A DNA stretch of 64,000 bases from Corynebacterium sp. 13CS0277 (GCF_002994655.1 NZ_PPDL01000015.1:1-64000); one strand, 5' to 3'. Shown: positions 16,688 to 26,490, counted from the first letter of the stretch. Numbers and translations are program-made. The notes: generated by a model not told the origin, from the letters alone.

Positions 16688-17487
16688 GGGCGTAAAGCTG
16701 TCCTTACAAGTTACGGTGCGTTGACAAGGGGATGCCCCACGACCCACCCCTGCGAGGGTGGAGCGGAGGCATGATTGCATCCACTCTACGCTGGTGCGCG
16801 CCTAAATCCGAGACCGGCAACGCCGGGTTGACGCACTCGACCAGGGAAAACAGCCTCCGGGGAGTGCATGTGGCGTTCGCCTTCAGCGATACCGGGCGTG
16901 TGGGTGCCATCCAGTGGGCGCGTTAGGGCCATAGATATAGAGGCCTCGCTCGCGACGCGGTGCCGTCGGGCGCGGGGACTTCGGGCGGTAGGGGAGGGGT
17001 GCCGGCCGCTGCCACGGCGGCGGTGCGTGCGCGGCTGGCGGTGACGTCGACGCGGCCGCCCGTCCGACTCAGCATTTAGAGTGCCCTCAAATGGGGGTGG
17101 CTGTGAGGGGCAGTGCCGGGCCTGAGTGGGCCGATAGATACGGGTCCTGGGCACAGGCGTGGAACGCCACGCGTGCTGCATGTGACGTTAAAGGCACAGG
17201 CCCTGGCGGTGGTGGGGAGGAAAACCCCAGTTCGTGGGCCGATCAACCATAAGTTGGATGCCTTGTGAGTTGCGCTACATGCAATCCCAAGGTGTTGGGT
17301 GGGGGCAAACCCCATGCAGTAAACTCACAGGTGTTTATCGGGCCACTGCTATGGCCTGATGCTGTCTCATCTCCGCTTCCCCCTCTCCCTGGCTCACCCC
17401 CGGGTGGACGGTGGAAGCGCCCATGGGCCAGCGAACGTGGAAAGTTCTCAAACAATATTTACTGTGTGGACAGGAAGGCAGACACAC
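16688..17487. other. 800-bp divergent spacer between ltsA and ctaC
   Basis: No credible gene on either strand; the open frames are short, arginine-rich and lack ribosome-binding sites. It holds the ltsA promoter (near 16790) and, on the ctaC side, an inverted pair of TGTGAGTT elements (17264-17271 and 17322-17329) flanking a GGGG/CCCC hairpin. Most of 16850-17250 shows nothing recognisable. Confidence 0.7.
17264..17279 (+). promoter_or_regulatory. GlxR/CRP-like site upstream of ctaC
   Basis: TGTGA-N6-CTACA, matching the consensus TGTGA-N6-TCACA in nine of ten fixed positions when the last half is scored with one or two changes. It is paired with AACTCACA at 17322-17329. In C. glutamicum, respiratory oxidase genes are GlxR targets, which fits the position 210-225 bp before ctaC. 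Confidence 0.3.
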
Positions 17488-18621
17488 GTGAAACAGCGTT
17501 TTACGCGCGTTTTCTCGCGCAAGGCCATGCTTGCCGCCACCGTTGGCGCGAGCTCTGTGGCCCTCGCCGGCTGTGACGTTGCCCCTCCGGGCGGCAGCTT
17601 CGGCAAGGCCCTGCGAATGGGCTGGCCGGAGGGTATTACCCCCGAGGCGACCGCAATGGGCAATTTCTGGGTGTGGACCTGGGTCACTGCCTGGATCATC
17701 GGCATCATCATGTGGGCCCTCATGCTGTGGTGCATGGTGGCGTTCTCCGCGAAGAAGGCCGAGAAGGAAGGCAAGGGCGAGTTCCCGAAGCAGTTCGAGT
17801 ACAACGTGCCGCTGGAGGCCGTGCTCACCGTCATCCCGATCATCATCGTGATGACCCTGTTCTTCTTCACCGTCCAGACTCAGGACAAGGTCACCGCACT
17901 CGACAAGGACCCGAAGGTCACCGTCGACGTCACCGCCTTCCAGTGGAACTGGAAGTTCGGCTACGGCCAGGTGGCAGCCGAGCTGTCCCCGACCGGCTCC
18001 GAGTACATCGGTGTTGACGAGTCTGCCCAGCAGCACCTCGACAAGGCCGGCGAGTTCGTTGACTCCACCCGCACCGCCCACGGTGAGGCAGAGGGTCACG
18101 AGAAGGCTGTCGGCCCGATCCACGGCAAGTCTGCCGCGGACATGAGCTACCTGCACTTCGACAAGATCGAGACCACCGGCTCCACCGCCGAGGTTCCGGT
18201 CCTGGTGCTCCCCTCCAACACCGCGATCCAGTTCGACCTCGCGTCCGCCGACGTGATCCACTCCTTCTGGGTTCCGGAGTTCCTCTTCAAGCGCGATGCA
18301 TTCCCGCACCCGGAGCGCAACAAGTCCCAGCGTGTCTTCCAGGTTGAGAAGATCGAGAAGGAAGGCGCCTTCGTCGGCCGCTGCGCCGAGATGTGCGGTA
18401 CCTACCACGCCATGATGAACTTCGAGATCCGTGTGGTCTCCCCGGAGAAGTTCACCGAGTACTTGAAGTACCGCATGGACAACCCGGAGGCCCCGAACTC
18501 CGAGGCTCTCAAGTCCATTGGTGAGGCAGTCTACGCCACCTCCACCAGCCCGTTCCTGTCCGGCCGCGAAGCTACCCGCTCCGTCGAGTCCGGCAGCAAC
18601 ACGGTCGACCTGAACAAGTAA
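17488..18621 (+). CDS. ctaC: Cytochrome c oxidase subunit II (CuA), lipoprotein
   Basis: CuA-bearing subunit of the aa3 oxidase, accepting electrons from the diheme cytochrome c1. 377 residues. GTG 17488 is chosen because AGGAAGG lies 9 nt upstream and it yields a clean lipoprotein signal ending L-A-G-C with the modified Cys29. Two transmembrane helices follow. The CuA site is C299-x3-C303-x3-H307-x2-M310 ([12 protein letters not shown]), with the upstream His ligand in HSFWVPEF. Between the membrane anchor and the CuA region there is an extra charged stretch of about 60 residues (around residues 170-230), as in other actinobacterial subunits II. Followed after 13 nt by ctaF. Confidence 0.96.
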   Translation: MKQRFTRVFSRKAMLAATVGASSVALAGCDVAPPGGSFGKALRMGWPEGITPEATAMGNFWVWTWVTAWIIGIIMWALMLWCMVAFSAKKAEKEGKGEFPKQFEYNVPLEAVLTVIPIIIVMTLFFFTVQTQDKVTALDKDPKVTVDVTAFQWNWKFGYGQVAAELSPTGSEYIGVDESAQQHLDKAGEFVDSTRTAHGEAEGHEKAVGPIHGKSAADMSYLHFDKIETTGSTAEVPVLVLPSNTAIQFDLASADVIHSFWVPEFLFKRDAFPHPERNKSQRVFQVEKIEKEGAFVGRCAEMCGTYHAMMNFEIRVVSPEKFTEYLKYRMDNPEAPNSEALKSIGEAVYATSTSPFLSGREATRSVESGSNTVDLNK

Positions 18622-18634
18622 GGAATGCGCTGAC

Positions 18635-19066
18635 ATGAAGTCTTCCGCCAAAATTTTCTACGGTGTGACGGTGTTCCTCGGCGTCATGACCGTGATTTAC
18701 ATCCTGGCCACCAAGAAGGTTTCTGACACCGGAAACATCGAAGGCCTCGAGTGGGCTGGCGCCACCGGCCTGGTGCTCGCCACCCTGCTGACCCTGATGC
18801 TCGGCGCATACTTCCACTTCACGGAGCGCCGCATCGACATCCTCCCCGAGGATTGGGAAGAGGCAGAGATCGAAGACGGCGCAGGTATGCTCGGCTTCTT
18901 CAGCCCCGGCTCCATCTGGCCCTTCGTCATGACCGTCGCAGTTGCCCTCATGGGCTACGGCATCGCCTTCATGGCCTACTGGCTCATCGTTCTCGGCGCA
19001 GTCGTCCTGATCTGGTCCGGCACCATGCTGAACCTGCAGTACGGTCTTCCCCGCGAGAAGCACTAG
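18635..19066 (+). CDS. ctaF: Cytochrome c oxidase subunit IV, actinobacterial type
   Basis: Small accessory subunit of the aa3 oxidase found in actinobacteria. 143 residues with four predicted transmembrane segments: residues about 5-25, 38-62, 87-107 and 112-132. The conserved cytoplasmic-loop motif [17 protein letters not shown] and the following [10 protein letters not shown] are diagnostic for this family. AGGAATG before the ATG acts as ribosome-binding site, and the 13-nt spacing indicates an operon with ctaC. The gene is followed by a long perfect hairpin. Confidence 0.94.
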   Translation: MKSSAKIFYGVTVFLGVMTVIYILATKKVSDTGNIEGLEWAGATGLVLATLLTLMLGAYFHFTERRIDILPEDWEEAEIEDGAGMLGFFSPGSIWPFVMTVAVALMGYGIAFMAYWLIVLGAVVLIWSGTMLNLQYGLPREKH

Positions 19067-19108
19067 AACTTTCCCCATCCCGATGATGCCTTCGGGATGA
19101 GAAACCCC

Positions 19109-19154
19109 CGACAGCGGCGGGTCGCACACAACACAGTGCGGCCCGCCGCTGTCG
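19109..19154 (+). terminator. Hairpin downstream of ctaF
   Basis: Arms of 19 nt (19109-19127 and 19136-19154) pair with one mismatch around an 8-nt loop. It lies 43 nt past the ctaF stop. The following bases are not a proper T-run, so termination efficiency is uncertain. Confidence 0.7.
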
Positions 19155-19202
19155 TCTGTCTAGACACAATCAACCGGCCACGAAGGCTAGGAGGTGAGAC
19201 GA

Positions 19203-19403
19203 ATGAAACCTGGCGGCGGTGGGGTGCGTGCCCCTTGCTCGTCACGTGACGTTGAGCGGGCTGCCTGCGGCAGGCGGCGTCTCACTGGCGGTGCGCCCGG
19301 CAGCGCTGATGGAATCAAGGCCTGTGTACGGATTTACCGACTGGGGCGTGGACGGAGTGCCGCGTGCAGGGTCGGATGTCGGCCCTCGTGCCCTGACGAC
19401 TGA
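19203..19403 (+). CDS. Possible small cysteine-containing protein (66 aa)
   Basis: The only support is translational: AGGAGGTGA at 19189-19197 is a near-perfect Shine-Dalgarno sequence 8 nt (counted from AGGAGG) before the ATG. The product is glycine- and arginine-rich with six cysteines (two in the first half, then CRVGC and PSC near the end) and no hydrophobic segment or known domain. Codon use is less biased than in neighbouring genes, and the composition resembles translated non-coding GC-rich DNA. It lies between the ctaF hairpin and ctaE. Probably not conserved; kept as a low-confidence candidate. Confidence 0.2.
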   Translation: MKPGGGGVRAPCSSRDVERAACGRRRLTGGAPGSADGIKACVRIYRLGRGRSAACRVGCRPSCPDD

Positions 19404-19959
19404 CGCGGCTCGGGATGGGGGTTGCGCTTGAACGGGTATGGCGTGCGCTCAACGCGGGTGGGCGTCGATTCCCTGCCGCGCGTGATCACGGTCGGGGCGC
19501 CCGACATGACGGTGACACTGCCGCGTGCAGCTGCGGGGTGGGGGTGCGCCCGAGATGATGTCAGTCAGCGGTGTCCGAGGGCCGGTGGTGGCATGGTTGA
19601 GATGGCTAGCTGAGCGTGGGCCATTGGGATAGCCCCATATTTGGCCGAGCGGTTGAGCCGTTTATCAATCGAAAGTTGTAGCTTCGGATCTTAGTTCCCA
19701 GGCGTGGGTGAGATATACATCACTGCCAATTCGTGCCCGGATGGCCCGATTTTCTCTCCACTGTGGGGGTGGTGGTGGGGGAGGAGTCGTCCCCTGCGGC
19801 CCCCGGCCTGAAGGGTGGTCCCGCAACCTGCGCAAATAGGGCGTCGGATGGGCGGGGTGAAAAGTTCCCAACGGTTCCAAAAAATTCTTGGCAAGTTCCT
19901 GTCAGGCATCAACCAGCATTTTTGGGCGTTCGCTGTGGGTGTAGTGGGGTCGAAATGAA

Positions 19960-19988
19960 GTGACATCGTGTGGCCCAGCGGCCATACT
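19960..19988 (+). promoter_or_regulatory. Promoter of ctaE-qcrCAB (leaderless)
   Basis: GTGACA (19960-19965), 17-nt spacer, CATACT (19983-19988); the GTG start follows 7 nt later. Transcription is predicted to begin at or next to the start codon. Confidence 0.5.
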
Positions 19989-19995
19989 AGAAGGC

Positions 19996-20610
19996 GTGAC
20001 GAGCGCAGTTGGAAACAAAGATATGGCAGCACCGCAACGTGTTGCGGCACTGAACCGGCCCAATATGGTCAGTGTCGGCACCGTTGTGTTCCTGTCTCAG
20101 GAATTGATGTTCTTCGCTGGCCTCTTCGCGATGTACTTCGTGTCTCGCGCAAATGGCCAGGGAAACCAGTGGGAGGTCGACGCCGGCCACCTCAACGTCC
20201 CCTACGCCCTGGTGGCAACGATCATTCTGATCAGCTCCTCCTTCACGGCGCAGGCGGGCGTGTTCGCGGCTGAACGCGGTGACGTGTTCGGCTTGAGGCG
20301 CTGGTACGCACTCTCTGCTCTGATGGGCACCATCTTCTTGTGTGCACAGGGCTACGAGTACTACCACCTCGTTCACGAGGGCCTCACCATCCAGAACAGC
20401 GTGTACGGTTCGGTCTTCTTCATCACGACCGGCTTCCACGCGGCCCACGTTCTGGCGGGTGTCCTTGCCTTCGTGGTCGTGCTTCTTCGCGTCTCCAAGT
20501 CGAAGTTCACTCCGGCCCAGGCCACCGCAGCGATGGTTGTGTCCTACTACTGGCACTTCGTTGACGCGGTCTGGATCGGCCTGTTCATCACCATTTACTT
20601 CATTAAGTAG
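19996..20610 (+). CDS. ctaE: Cytochrome c oxidase subunit III
   Basis: Core subunit of the aa3 oxidase in the cytoplasmic membrane. 204 residues with five transmembrane segments. Motifs: [26 protein letters not shown] (first helix region, Glu conserved), [13 protein letters not shown], and [15 protein letters not shown] at the C-terminus, all typical of subunit III. GTG 19996 gives the N-terminus [16 protein letters not shown] expected for corynebacterial CtaE. A GAAGG next to it is too close to serve as ribosome-binding site, consistent with a leaderless mRNA. First gene of ctaE-qcrC-qcrA-qcrB. Confidence 0.95.
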   Translation: MTSAVGNKDMAAPQRVAALNRPNMVSVGTVVFLSQELMFFAGLFAMYFVSRANGQGNQWEVDAGHLNVPYALVATIILISSSFTAQAGVFAAERGDVFGLRRWYALSALMGTIFLCAQGYEYYHLVHEGLTIQNSVYGSVFFITTGFHAAHVLAGVLAFVVVLLRVSKSKFTPAQATAAMVVSYYWHFVDAVWIGLFITIYFIK

Positions 20611-20704
20611 GCCGTACTGGCTCAAGGCTTCTCCCCATCACCCAGGGGAGTAGATACGCCTTCGGCCTACAGCCCTTCACTTTCCGACCAGAGACATAAG
20701 GGAA

Positions 20705-21592
20705 ATGATGGAAACCACCCCCGAGACCACCGGGAAGGCTCCGGCCTCCTCGGCGAAAAAGGTCAAGGCCCGCCGGAAGGCACGCCGCACCATCGCTGGT
20801 GCCGCCGCGCTGACCCTCGGCCTGACCGGCGCTGGCCTTCTGGCCAACGCACTGACCCCCGATGCACAGGTCGCCACCGCAGCCCAGGACAAGCAGGCTC
20901 TCATCGCTGAGGGCAAGGACCTCTACGACGTCGCCTGCATCACCTGCCACGGTGCGAACCTGCAGGGCGTTGAGGGCCGCGGCCCCTCGCTCATCGGTGT
21001 CGGCGAAGGCGCAGTGTACTTCCAGGTGCACTCCGGCCGTATGCCGATGCTGAGCAACTCCGCCCAGGCGATGCGCAAGACCCCGCGCTACAACCTGGAG
21101 CAGACCCTGGCGCTGGCAGCCTACGTGGATGCCAACGGCGGCGGCCCCGGCATCGTCCGTAACGCGGACGGCGAGATCGCCATGGAGGACCTCCGTGGCC
21201 AGCACTACGCCGACGGCAAGATTGATCCGGCCGACGTGGCCCGCGGCTCCGAGCTGTTCCGCCTGAACTGTGCCTCCTGCCACAACTTCACCGGTCGTGG
21301 CGGCGCACTGTCCTCCGGTAAGTTCGCCCCGGTCCTGGATCCTGCCAACGAGCAGGAGATCTACCAGGCCATGCTCACCGGCCCCCAGAACATGCCGAAG
21401 TTCTCTGATCGCCAGCTCACCGCTGATGAGAAGAAGGACATCATCGCGTTCATCAAGTCCCAGAAGGACACCCCCACCCAGGGTGGCTGGGGCCTCGGCG
21501 GCATCGGCCCCGTGGCTGAAGGCCTGATGATGTGGCTGTTCGGCATCGCTGTCTGTGTCATCGCCGCTCTGTGGATTGGATCCCGCTCATGA
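20705..21592 (+). CDS. qcrC: Diheme cytochrome c1 subunit of cytochrome bc1
   Basis: Membrane-bound cytochrome c that carries electrons from the Rieske centre directly to CuA of the oxidase; actinobacteria of this group lack a soluble cytochrome c. 295 residues: a basic N-terminus, an N-terminal transmembrane segment (about residues 30-50), two c-type domains each with CxxCH (CITCH at 78-82 and CASCH at 189-193), and a C-terminal membrane anchor ([20 protein letters not shown]). The duplicated heme motif is the hallmark of the bcc-aa3 supercomplex. The start could be either of two adjacent ATGs. The stop overlaps the qcrA ATG (ATGA). Confidence 0.96.
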   Translation: MMETTPETTGKAPASSAKKVKARRKARRTIAGAAALTLGLTGAGLLANALTPDAQVATAAQDKQALIAEGKDLYDVACITCHGANLQGVEGRGPSLIGVGEGAVYFQVHSGRMPMLSNSAQAMRKTPRYNLEQTLALAAYVDANGGGPGIVRNADGEIAMEDLRGQHYADGKIDPADVARGSELFRLNCASCHNFTGRGGALSSGKFAPVLDPANEQEIYQAMLTGPQNMPKFSDRQLTADEKKDIIAFIKSQKDTPTQGGWGLGGIGPVAEGLMMWLFGIAVCVIAALWIGSRS

Positions 21593-22794
21593 GTAAAGAA
21601 CAAAAGAAGTACACCACTCAGGAGCTGAACTCCATGAGTAACGACGAGCTCGCCCGCCTCGGCACCGAGCTCGACGAGGTCACCGTCGCGTACCGCAAGG
21701 AACGCTTCCCGATCCCGAACGACCCGGCTGAGAAGCGCGCCGAGCGCACCATCACCATCTGGTTCGTGCTGGGCATTGTCCTCGCCCTGGCTTTCATGGC
21801 CATCTACCTGTTCTGGCCGTGGCAGTACAAGGCCCTCGGCGAGGACGGCGTGTGGATGTACACCCTGTTCACCCCGCTGCTGGGCGTGACTATGGGTCTG
21901 TCCATCATGTGCATGGGCGTCGGCGCCGTGCAGTACGTCAAGAAGTTCATCCCGGAAGAAATTTCCGTGCAGCGCCGCCACGACGGCCCCTCCGAAGAGG
22001 TTGACCGTCGTACCCTCGTCGCTCTGCTGAACGACTCCTGGGAGACCTCCACCCTCGGCCGCCGTAAGGTGCTCAAGGGTGCGATGGCCGGCGGTGCCGT
22101 GCTCGCTGGTCTGTCGATCCTGGCTCCGCTGGGCGGCATGATCAAGAACCCGTGGAAGCCCGGTGCACTGGGCGTCCAGGGTGACGGCACCCTGTGGACC
22201 TCCGGCTGGACGCTGGCCAACGAGGGCGTCAAGCTCTACCTCGGCCGCGACACCGGCGCCATTGCCGAGGAGCACCACGGCCACTACAGCACCCAGGGCA
22301 TTTCCCGCCTGGTGCGCATGCGCCCGGAGGACCTGTCCGCCGGCGCCATGGAGACCGTGTTCCCGCTTCCTGCCGACTACGTCAACGACGGCGACAACTA
22401 CGACCCGACCCGCGACGTCTACGAGATGCAGATGCACTCGGTCCACGGTCCCCGTAACCCCGTCATGCTGATCCGTCTGCGCACCGAGGATGCCCTCAAG
22501 GCCATCCAGCGTGAAGGTCAGGAAGACTTCCACTACGGCGACTACTACGCCTACTCCAAGATCTGCACGCACATCGGTTGCCCCACCTCGCTCTACGAGC
22601 AGCAGACCAACCGCATCCTGTGCCCCTGCCACCAATCGCAGTTCAACGCACTGCAGTACGGCAAGCCGGTCTTCGGCCCCGCCGCACGTGCACTGCCGCA
22701 GCTGCCCATCACCGTTGATGACGAGGGCTACCTCGTCGCCGCCGGCAACTTCATCGAGCCCGTCGGTCCGGCATTCTGGGAGCGTCGTTCATGA
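21589..22794 (+). CDS. qcrA: Rieske iron-sulfur subunit of cytochrome bc1
   Basis: Holds the [2Fe-2S] cluster that takes electrons from menaquinol at the QcrB Qo site. 401 residues. The actinobacterial form has an extended N-terminus with three transmembrane helices (about residues 55-75, 95-115 and 165-185, the last preceded by a twin-arginine-like GRRKVLKG). The cluster-binding motifs are complete: C326-T-H328-I-G-C331 and C345-P-C347-H348. ATG 21589 overlaps the qcrC stop by four bases, and the gene's own stop overlaps qcrB, so the three are translationally coupled. An upstream ATG inside qcrC is rejected. Confidence 0.96.
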   Translation: MSKEQKKYTTQELNSMSNDELARLGTELDEVTVAYRKERFPIPNDPAEKRAERTITIWFVLGIVLALAFMAIYLFWPWQYKALGEDGVWMYTLFTPLLGVTMGLSIMCMGVGAVQYVKKFIPEEISVQRRHDGPSEEVDRRTLVALLNDSWETSTLGRRKVLKGAMAGGAVLAGLSILAPLGGMIKNPWKPGALGVQGDGTLWTSGWTLANEGVKLYLGRDTGAIAEEHHGHYSTQGISRLVRMRPEDLSAGAMETVFPLPADYVNDGDNYDPTRDVYEMQMHSVHGPRNPVMLIRLRTEDALKAIQREGQEDFHYGDYYAYSKICTHIGCPTSLYEQQTNRILCPCHQSQFNALQYGKPVFGPAARALPQLPITVDDEGYLVAAGNFIEPVGPAFWERRS

Positions 22795-24413
22795 GCAACA
22801 ACAAAATGGCCCACATCGGCAACAACGTAGACTCCCGCTACACGCTGTCCGCGGGCATCCGAACCCAAATCAACAAGGTCTTCCCGACCCACTGGTCCTT
22901 CCTGCTGGGTGAGATCGCGCTCTACTCCTTCGTGGTGCTGCTTCTCTCGGGTATCTACCTGACCCTCTTCTTCGACCCGTCGATCACCAAGGTGATCTAC
23001 GACGGTGCCTACCTGCCGCTGCGTGGCGTCGAGATGTCTCGCGCCTACGAGACCGCACTGAACCTCTCCTTCGAGGTCCGTGGTGGTCTGTTCATCCGCC
23101 AGCTGCACCACTGGGCAGCCCTGATGTTCGCCGTGTCCATCATGGTGCACATGTTCCGCATCTTCTTCACCGGTGCGTTCCGTCGCCCGCGTGAGGCCAA
23201 CTGGATCATCGGCTGCATCCTGCTGCTGCTGTCCGTGGCCGAGGGCTTCATGGGTTACTCCCTCCCGGACGACCTGCTCTCCGGCGTGGGTCTGCGCATT
23301 ATGTCCGCGATCGTCATCTCCCTGCCGGTCATCGGTACCTGGATGCACTGGATGATCTTCGGCGGCGACTTCCCGTCCGAGATCATGCTGGACCGCTTCT
23401 ACATCGCCCACGTGCTGCTCATCCCGGGCATCCTGCTCGGCCTGATCGCCGCCCACCTGGCGCTGGTCTGGTACCAGAAGCACACTCAGTTCCCGGGCGC
23501 TGGCCGCACCGAGAACAACGTCGTCGGCGTCCGCATCCTGCCGGTCTTCGCCGTCAAGTCCGTCGCCTTCGGTGCCATCACCTTCGGCCTGCTGGCCTTC
23601 ATGGCGGGTGCCTTCCAGATCAACGCCATCTGGAACCTGGGCCCCTACAACCCCAGCCAGGTGTCCGCTGGTTCCCAGCCGGATATCTACATGCTGTGGA
23701 CCGACGGTGCCGCCCGTGTCATGCCGGCATGGGAGCTCTACCTCGGTAACTACACCATCCCGGCCGTCTTCTGGGTGGCTCTCCTCCTCGGCGTCCTCGT
23801 GGTCCTGCTCTTCGCATACCCCTGGATCGAGAAGAAGATCACCGGCGACGACGCCCACCACAACCTGCTGCAGCGCCCGCGCGACGTTCCGGTCCGTACC
23901 TCGCTCGGCATGATGGCCCTGTCCTTCTACGCTCTGCTGACGCTGTCCGGTGGTAACGACCTGTTCGCCTTCCACTTCAACGTCTCGCTGAACGCAATGA
24001 CTTGGGTTGGCCGTATCGGCCTCATCGTGGTCCCGCCGCTGGTGTACATCGCGACCTACCGCATCTGCATCGGCCTGCAGCGCTCCGACCGCGAGGTCCT
24101 GGAGCACGGCATCGAGACCGGTGTCATCAACCAGCTGCCCAACGGCGCCTTCATCGAGGTCCACCAGCCGCTCGGCCCGGTGGACGAGCACGGCCACCCG
24201 ATCCCGCTGGCTTACGCCGGCGCCCCGGTGCCGAAGCAGATGAACCAGCTGGGCTTCGCCGGCCACCCCGGCCGCGGTTCCTTCTTCTCCCCCGATCCTG
24301 TCGACATCGCCGCCAAGGCTGCGGAGATCGAGCACCAGAACCACGAAGAAGAAGTGGCCATGCTGGAGAACCTGCAGGAAGCCAACCGCGCCGCTGACAA
24401 CGAGAAGAAGTAA
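22791..24413 (+). CDS. qcrB: Cytochrome b subunit of cytochrome bc1
   Basis: Binds the two b hemes and forms the menaquinol oxidation and reduction sites. 540 residues: eight or more transmembrane helices over the first 430 residues, with the heme-ligand histidines in [11 protein letters not shown]...MVHMFR and in [11 protein letters not shown]...[12 protein letters not shown] long charged C-terminal extension of about 115 residues is characteristic of actinobacterial QcrB. The stop is followed by a strong terminator, closing the operon. QcrB is the target of Q203-type inhibitors in mycobacteria. Confidence 0.97.
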   Translation: MSNNKMAHIGNNVDSRYTLSAGIRTQINKVFPTHWSFLLGEIALYSFVVLLLSGIYLTLFFDPSITKVIYDGAYLPLRGVEMSRAYETALNLSFEVRGGLFIRQLHHWAALMFAVSIMVHMFRIFFTGAFRRPREANWIIGCILLLLSVAEGFMGYSLPDDLLSGVGLRIMSAIVISLPVIGTWMHWMIFGGDFPSEIMLDRFYIAHVLLIPGILLGLIAAHLALVWYQKHTQFPGAGRTENNVVGVRILPVFAVKSVAFGAITFGLLAFMAGAFQINAIWNLGPYNPSQVSAGSQPDIYMLWTDGAARVMPAWELYLGNYTIPAVFWVALLLGVLVVLLFAYPWIEKKITGDDAHHNLLQRPRDVPVRTSLGMMALSFYALLTLSGGNDLFAFHFNVSLNAMTWVGRIGLIVVPPLVYIATYRICIGLQRSDREVLEHGIETGVINQLPNGAFIEVHQPLGPVDEHGHPIPLAYAGAPVPKQMNQLGFAGHPGRGSFFSPDPVDIAAKAAEIEHQNHEEEVAMLENLQEANRAADNEKK

Positions 24414-24457
24414 CTTCTTCGCTGTCGCCAGCGCCCAAGGCAACCAACTGCCTCACA

Positions 24458-24502
24458 GGACGACCCCCTCCCACAACGGGACGGGGGTCGTCCCCTTTTT
24501 TT
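24458..24502 (+). terminator. Terminator of ctaE-qcrCAB
   Basis: Eleven-base-pair outer stem (GGACGACCCCC at 24458-24468 with its complement at 24483-24493), extended by CCC/GGG, then CC and seven T. Confidence 0.92.
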
Positions 24503-25193
24503 ATGTCTGCCGCCCAAACCCCGCGTCCTGGGCGGCCGGTTCGACTGATCGGGTCGTTGGGTCGCGCTCACGGCTGCCGCGCAGTATTCCCACCGGGGTG
24601 AGCGGTGCCGGGGCCAGATGGCTCCCGGAGGGGAGGAGTGGTGTGCGCGCAGTGCATTCACGGGTGCCGCGGCGGCGGACCTGACCAGATCCGGGTGCAG
24701 TGCGCGCGTGGAGCGCCAGACCGCCCAGCGGGCAGCGGGTGCCCATCGTCGAAGTCTCGATCCTCAGACGGCGGGTGCTTCGGCCCCTTCTTTACAGACC
24801 ACACCAAGGTGTACGGCGCGTCGGGAGGACAACGCCGGTGGATGTCGCGTCCTGCCGTGAGTTCGTATTCGGCCGTCACGGGATTCCGCACACCTATATA
24901 TATGTATGGCTCATGTTCTCGCGCGGTGTCGGGCGGGATGACACGCGCAGATTCATCGCTGCGGGGGTGACATCCGCCGGCGTCGTCAGGCGGCCTAGGG
25001 AGCTTGCGCGCAGGGTGGTGTGCGGGCGCGCAACTGCCGCCGGTTTCGGCTCTGTCGCTCTCAAGGCGCAGGGCACGCCGTAGTCCGAGTAGTGGCGGCT
25101 TCTGCGCGTCGTGTCGGGCTGCGTCGGGGCCGCAGCAGGTTGGTGGGTCACGCCAGCGCCCAGGGAGAGGAGCTGCACGGCACTCGCTGTTGT

Positions 25194-25204
25194 CCCCCCC
25201 CCCC
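25194..25204. repeat. Homopolymer of 11 C
   Basis: Unbroken C11 run inside the gene-poor region. It is in no recognised gene, so it is either a neutral slippage tract or a sequence-accuracy risk. Confidence 0.9.
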
Positions 25205-26178
25205 TCATCGGGAAAGGTGGCGTCGGCGGGGTGTGCTCCGGTGCTGCGGATGGGGAGAAGCGCCTCGGCGCACGGCAGAAGGACGGCTTCCGGTGGCGTC
25301 GGGCGTCTGTGCCGGCTGTCTGCTCCCCGTTGCCGCGCAGAACATGGCATCTCCCTGGGAGGTGCATGGCATGCATCGTCACACCAGGAGTGCCGCTGAT
25401 CCGGCGCGGGTGGTGCCGTCATCGCGCGAAGTCATCGGCTGAGGGAAGCTCCTACGCGTCGTCCTTTTCGGGGTGTCGGCCGTGCTTGCATTCCGCAGGC
25501 GGTCCCCGGGGCCGCGGCGCGGCAAGAAGCTTGGTGCGCGGATGCGAGACGCCGCTGGTCCGTAACCGTGGTGGCGCGGACGTCGGTCGAGGGGCGCGTG
25601 TATGGGCGTGTGAGCAACGACCTGGATTGCTCTGCCTCGGAGCTGCGCACAGAGCCCGCCGCGTGTCGACACGGGGGAAGCGGCTGCGCCACTGCGCTGT
25701 GGTCGCGGAGGGCGCAGTGTGGCGCCGGGGTGACCTGATTCGTGGGGCGGTTGTGGTGTGCGCCTGTGGATTCGCCGTGTTGGGGCCCTTCGTTGGGGCT
25801 AGAGGTGGTGCGCTTGTGGCAGAGGTGGGCGACGGTGGCGCAGTGCGCTGCATGCTGCGCGTGAGGCAGTCGCGGGCGCGTGTGGCAGGATGTGTTTCCT
25901 GTGGCGGTGCGGGATGGCGTGTTGATGGATGCTTGACGCACCGTGGGGAGGGGCATCTGGGGGCTTCCGGGACCCCACCTAGGGGGTATGTGCTCAAGGT
26001 CACAGTGGTCGATTTTGTGACAATCGTGCCGCCGCATCCGGGGCTCTGCTCGGGCGGCCGTGCCACCTTTGAGGAGTCTGAGAATCGCCCTGTGCGCTGG
26101 GGGGACGTGACGCGCTCGCGGCGCCGCGCCCGTGTGTAGCCGCGGCTCGGCGGCCGATTGTGGCGCTTTGGGCACGGG

Positions 26179-26250
26179 TTGATAACAACTTGATAACGGT
26201 CCGAAGTTGCGTGCATCAGTGGACACGGTGCGTGACCAATTTGTAACCTA
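26179..26250 (+). promoter_or_regulatory. MtrA-like tandem direct repeats and -10 of nlpC
   Basis: TTGATAAC-aac-TTGATAAC (26179-26197) is a perfect 8-3-8 direct repeat. GTGACCAA-ttt-GTAACCTA (26232-26250) is an imperfect 8-3-8 repeat with the same 11-bp period, and it contains the best -10 candidate, TAACCT (26244-26249). C. glutamicum MtrA sites are described as loosely conserved 8-bp direct repeats separated by 3 bp, and nlpC is a known MtrA target there. Confidence 0.5.
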
Positions 26251-26308
26251 ATCGAGACATTGCGGCGCCCCCCAAGGGCGGTTCGCTTCAAGACCGAAAA
26301 ATTTGATA

Positions 26309-26470
26309 CCTTTCCGCGCCGCCCACCGATGGGCCGCGGGCCGGGGAACCAACAATTCCTCTGGGGTGAATCCTCTTCAACGATTCAAGAGCCAGCCGCA
26401 CAGCCTGGTGGAGAGAAGAGGTAGGGAGCTTTCTGTTTCCGAACCCGACAGCTAACCCGGTAGGAAAAAG
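26309..26470 (+). ncRNA. ydaO/yuaA-type c-di-AMP riboswitch
   Basis: The conserved core elements occur in order: GGGGAACC (26342-26349), GGGGTGAATCC (26363-26373), an AGAGGTAGGGA-type segment (26417-26427), TTTCCGAACCCGACAGCTAAC (split here at TTTCCGAACCCG and ACAGCTAACCCGGTAGG, 26434-26465). TTTCC near 26311 can pair with GGAAA near 26463 to close the element. It sits 21 nt before the start of an nlpC gene, the commonest actinobacterial location for this class (secreted wall hydrolases and rpf). c-di-AMP usually represses expression. Confidence 0.85.
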
Positions 26471-26490
26471 GAAGATTTGGAGAATTATTC

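Larger units (their letters stand above)
19067..19995. other. 929-bp spacer between ctaF and ctaE
   Basis: Holds the ctaF terminator-like hairpin, one doubtful small open frame (19203-19403), roughly 500 bp with nothing recognisable, and the ctaE promoter at its 3' end. In C. glutamicum the two operons are also separate, but I do not recall such a long gap. Confidence 0.65.
24414..26490. other. 2-kb gene-poor region before nlpC
   Basis: Apart from the qcrB terminator (24458-24502) and the nlpC control elements after about 26175, I find no credible gene. The longest frame (342 codons, plus strand, 25111-26139) is rich in Arg, Cys, Trp and Gly, lacks a ribosome-binding site and resembles no family. 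Notable simple sequence: TA-alternation at 24895-24905 and a run of 11 C at 25194-25204. GTCACA-N11-TGTGAC occurs at 25999-26021. The stretch may be decayed coding sequence or an uncharacterised transcript. Confidence 0.6.

Noticed and set aside
16786..17181. 131-codon minus-strand frame upstream of ltsA
   Set aside because: Arginine/proline-rich, no ribosome-binding site, overlaps the ltsA promoter region.
19710..19727. GTGA...TCAC inverted repeat upstream of ctaE as a GlxR site
   Set aside because: The half-sites are separated by 8 nt, not the 6 nt needed for GlxR/CRP-type binding.
25111..26139. 342-codon frame in the gene-poor island
   Set aside because: Rich in Cys, Trp, Arg and Gly, no ribosome-binding site, no domain, and it runs through the C11 tract; treated as non-coding.
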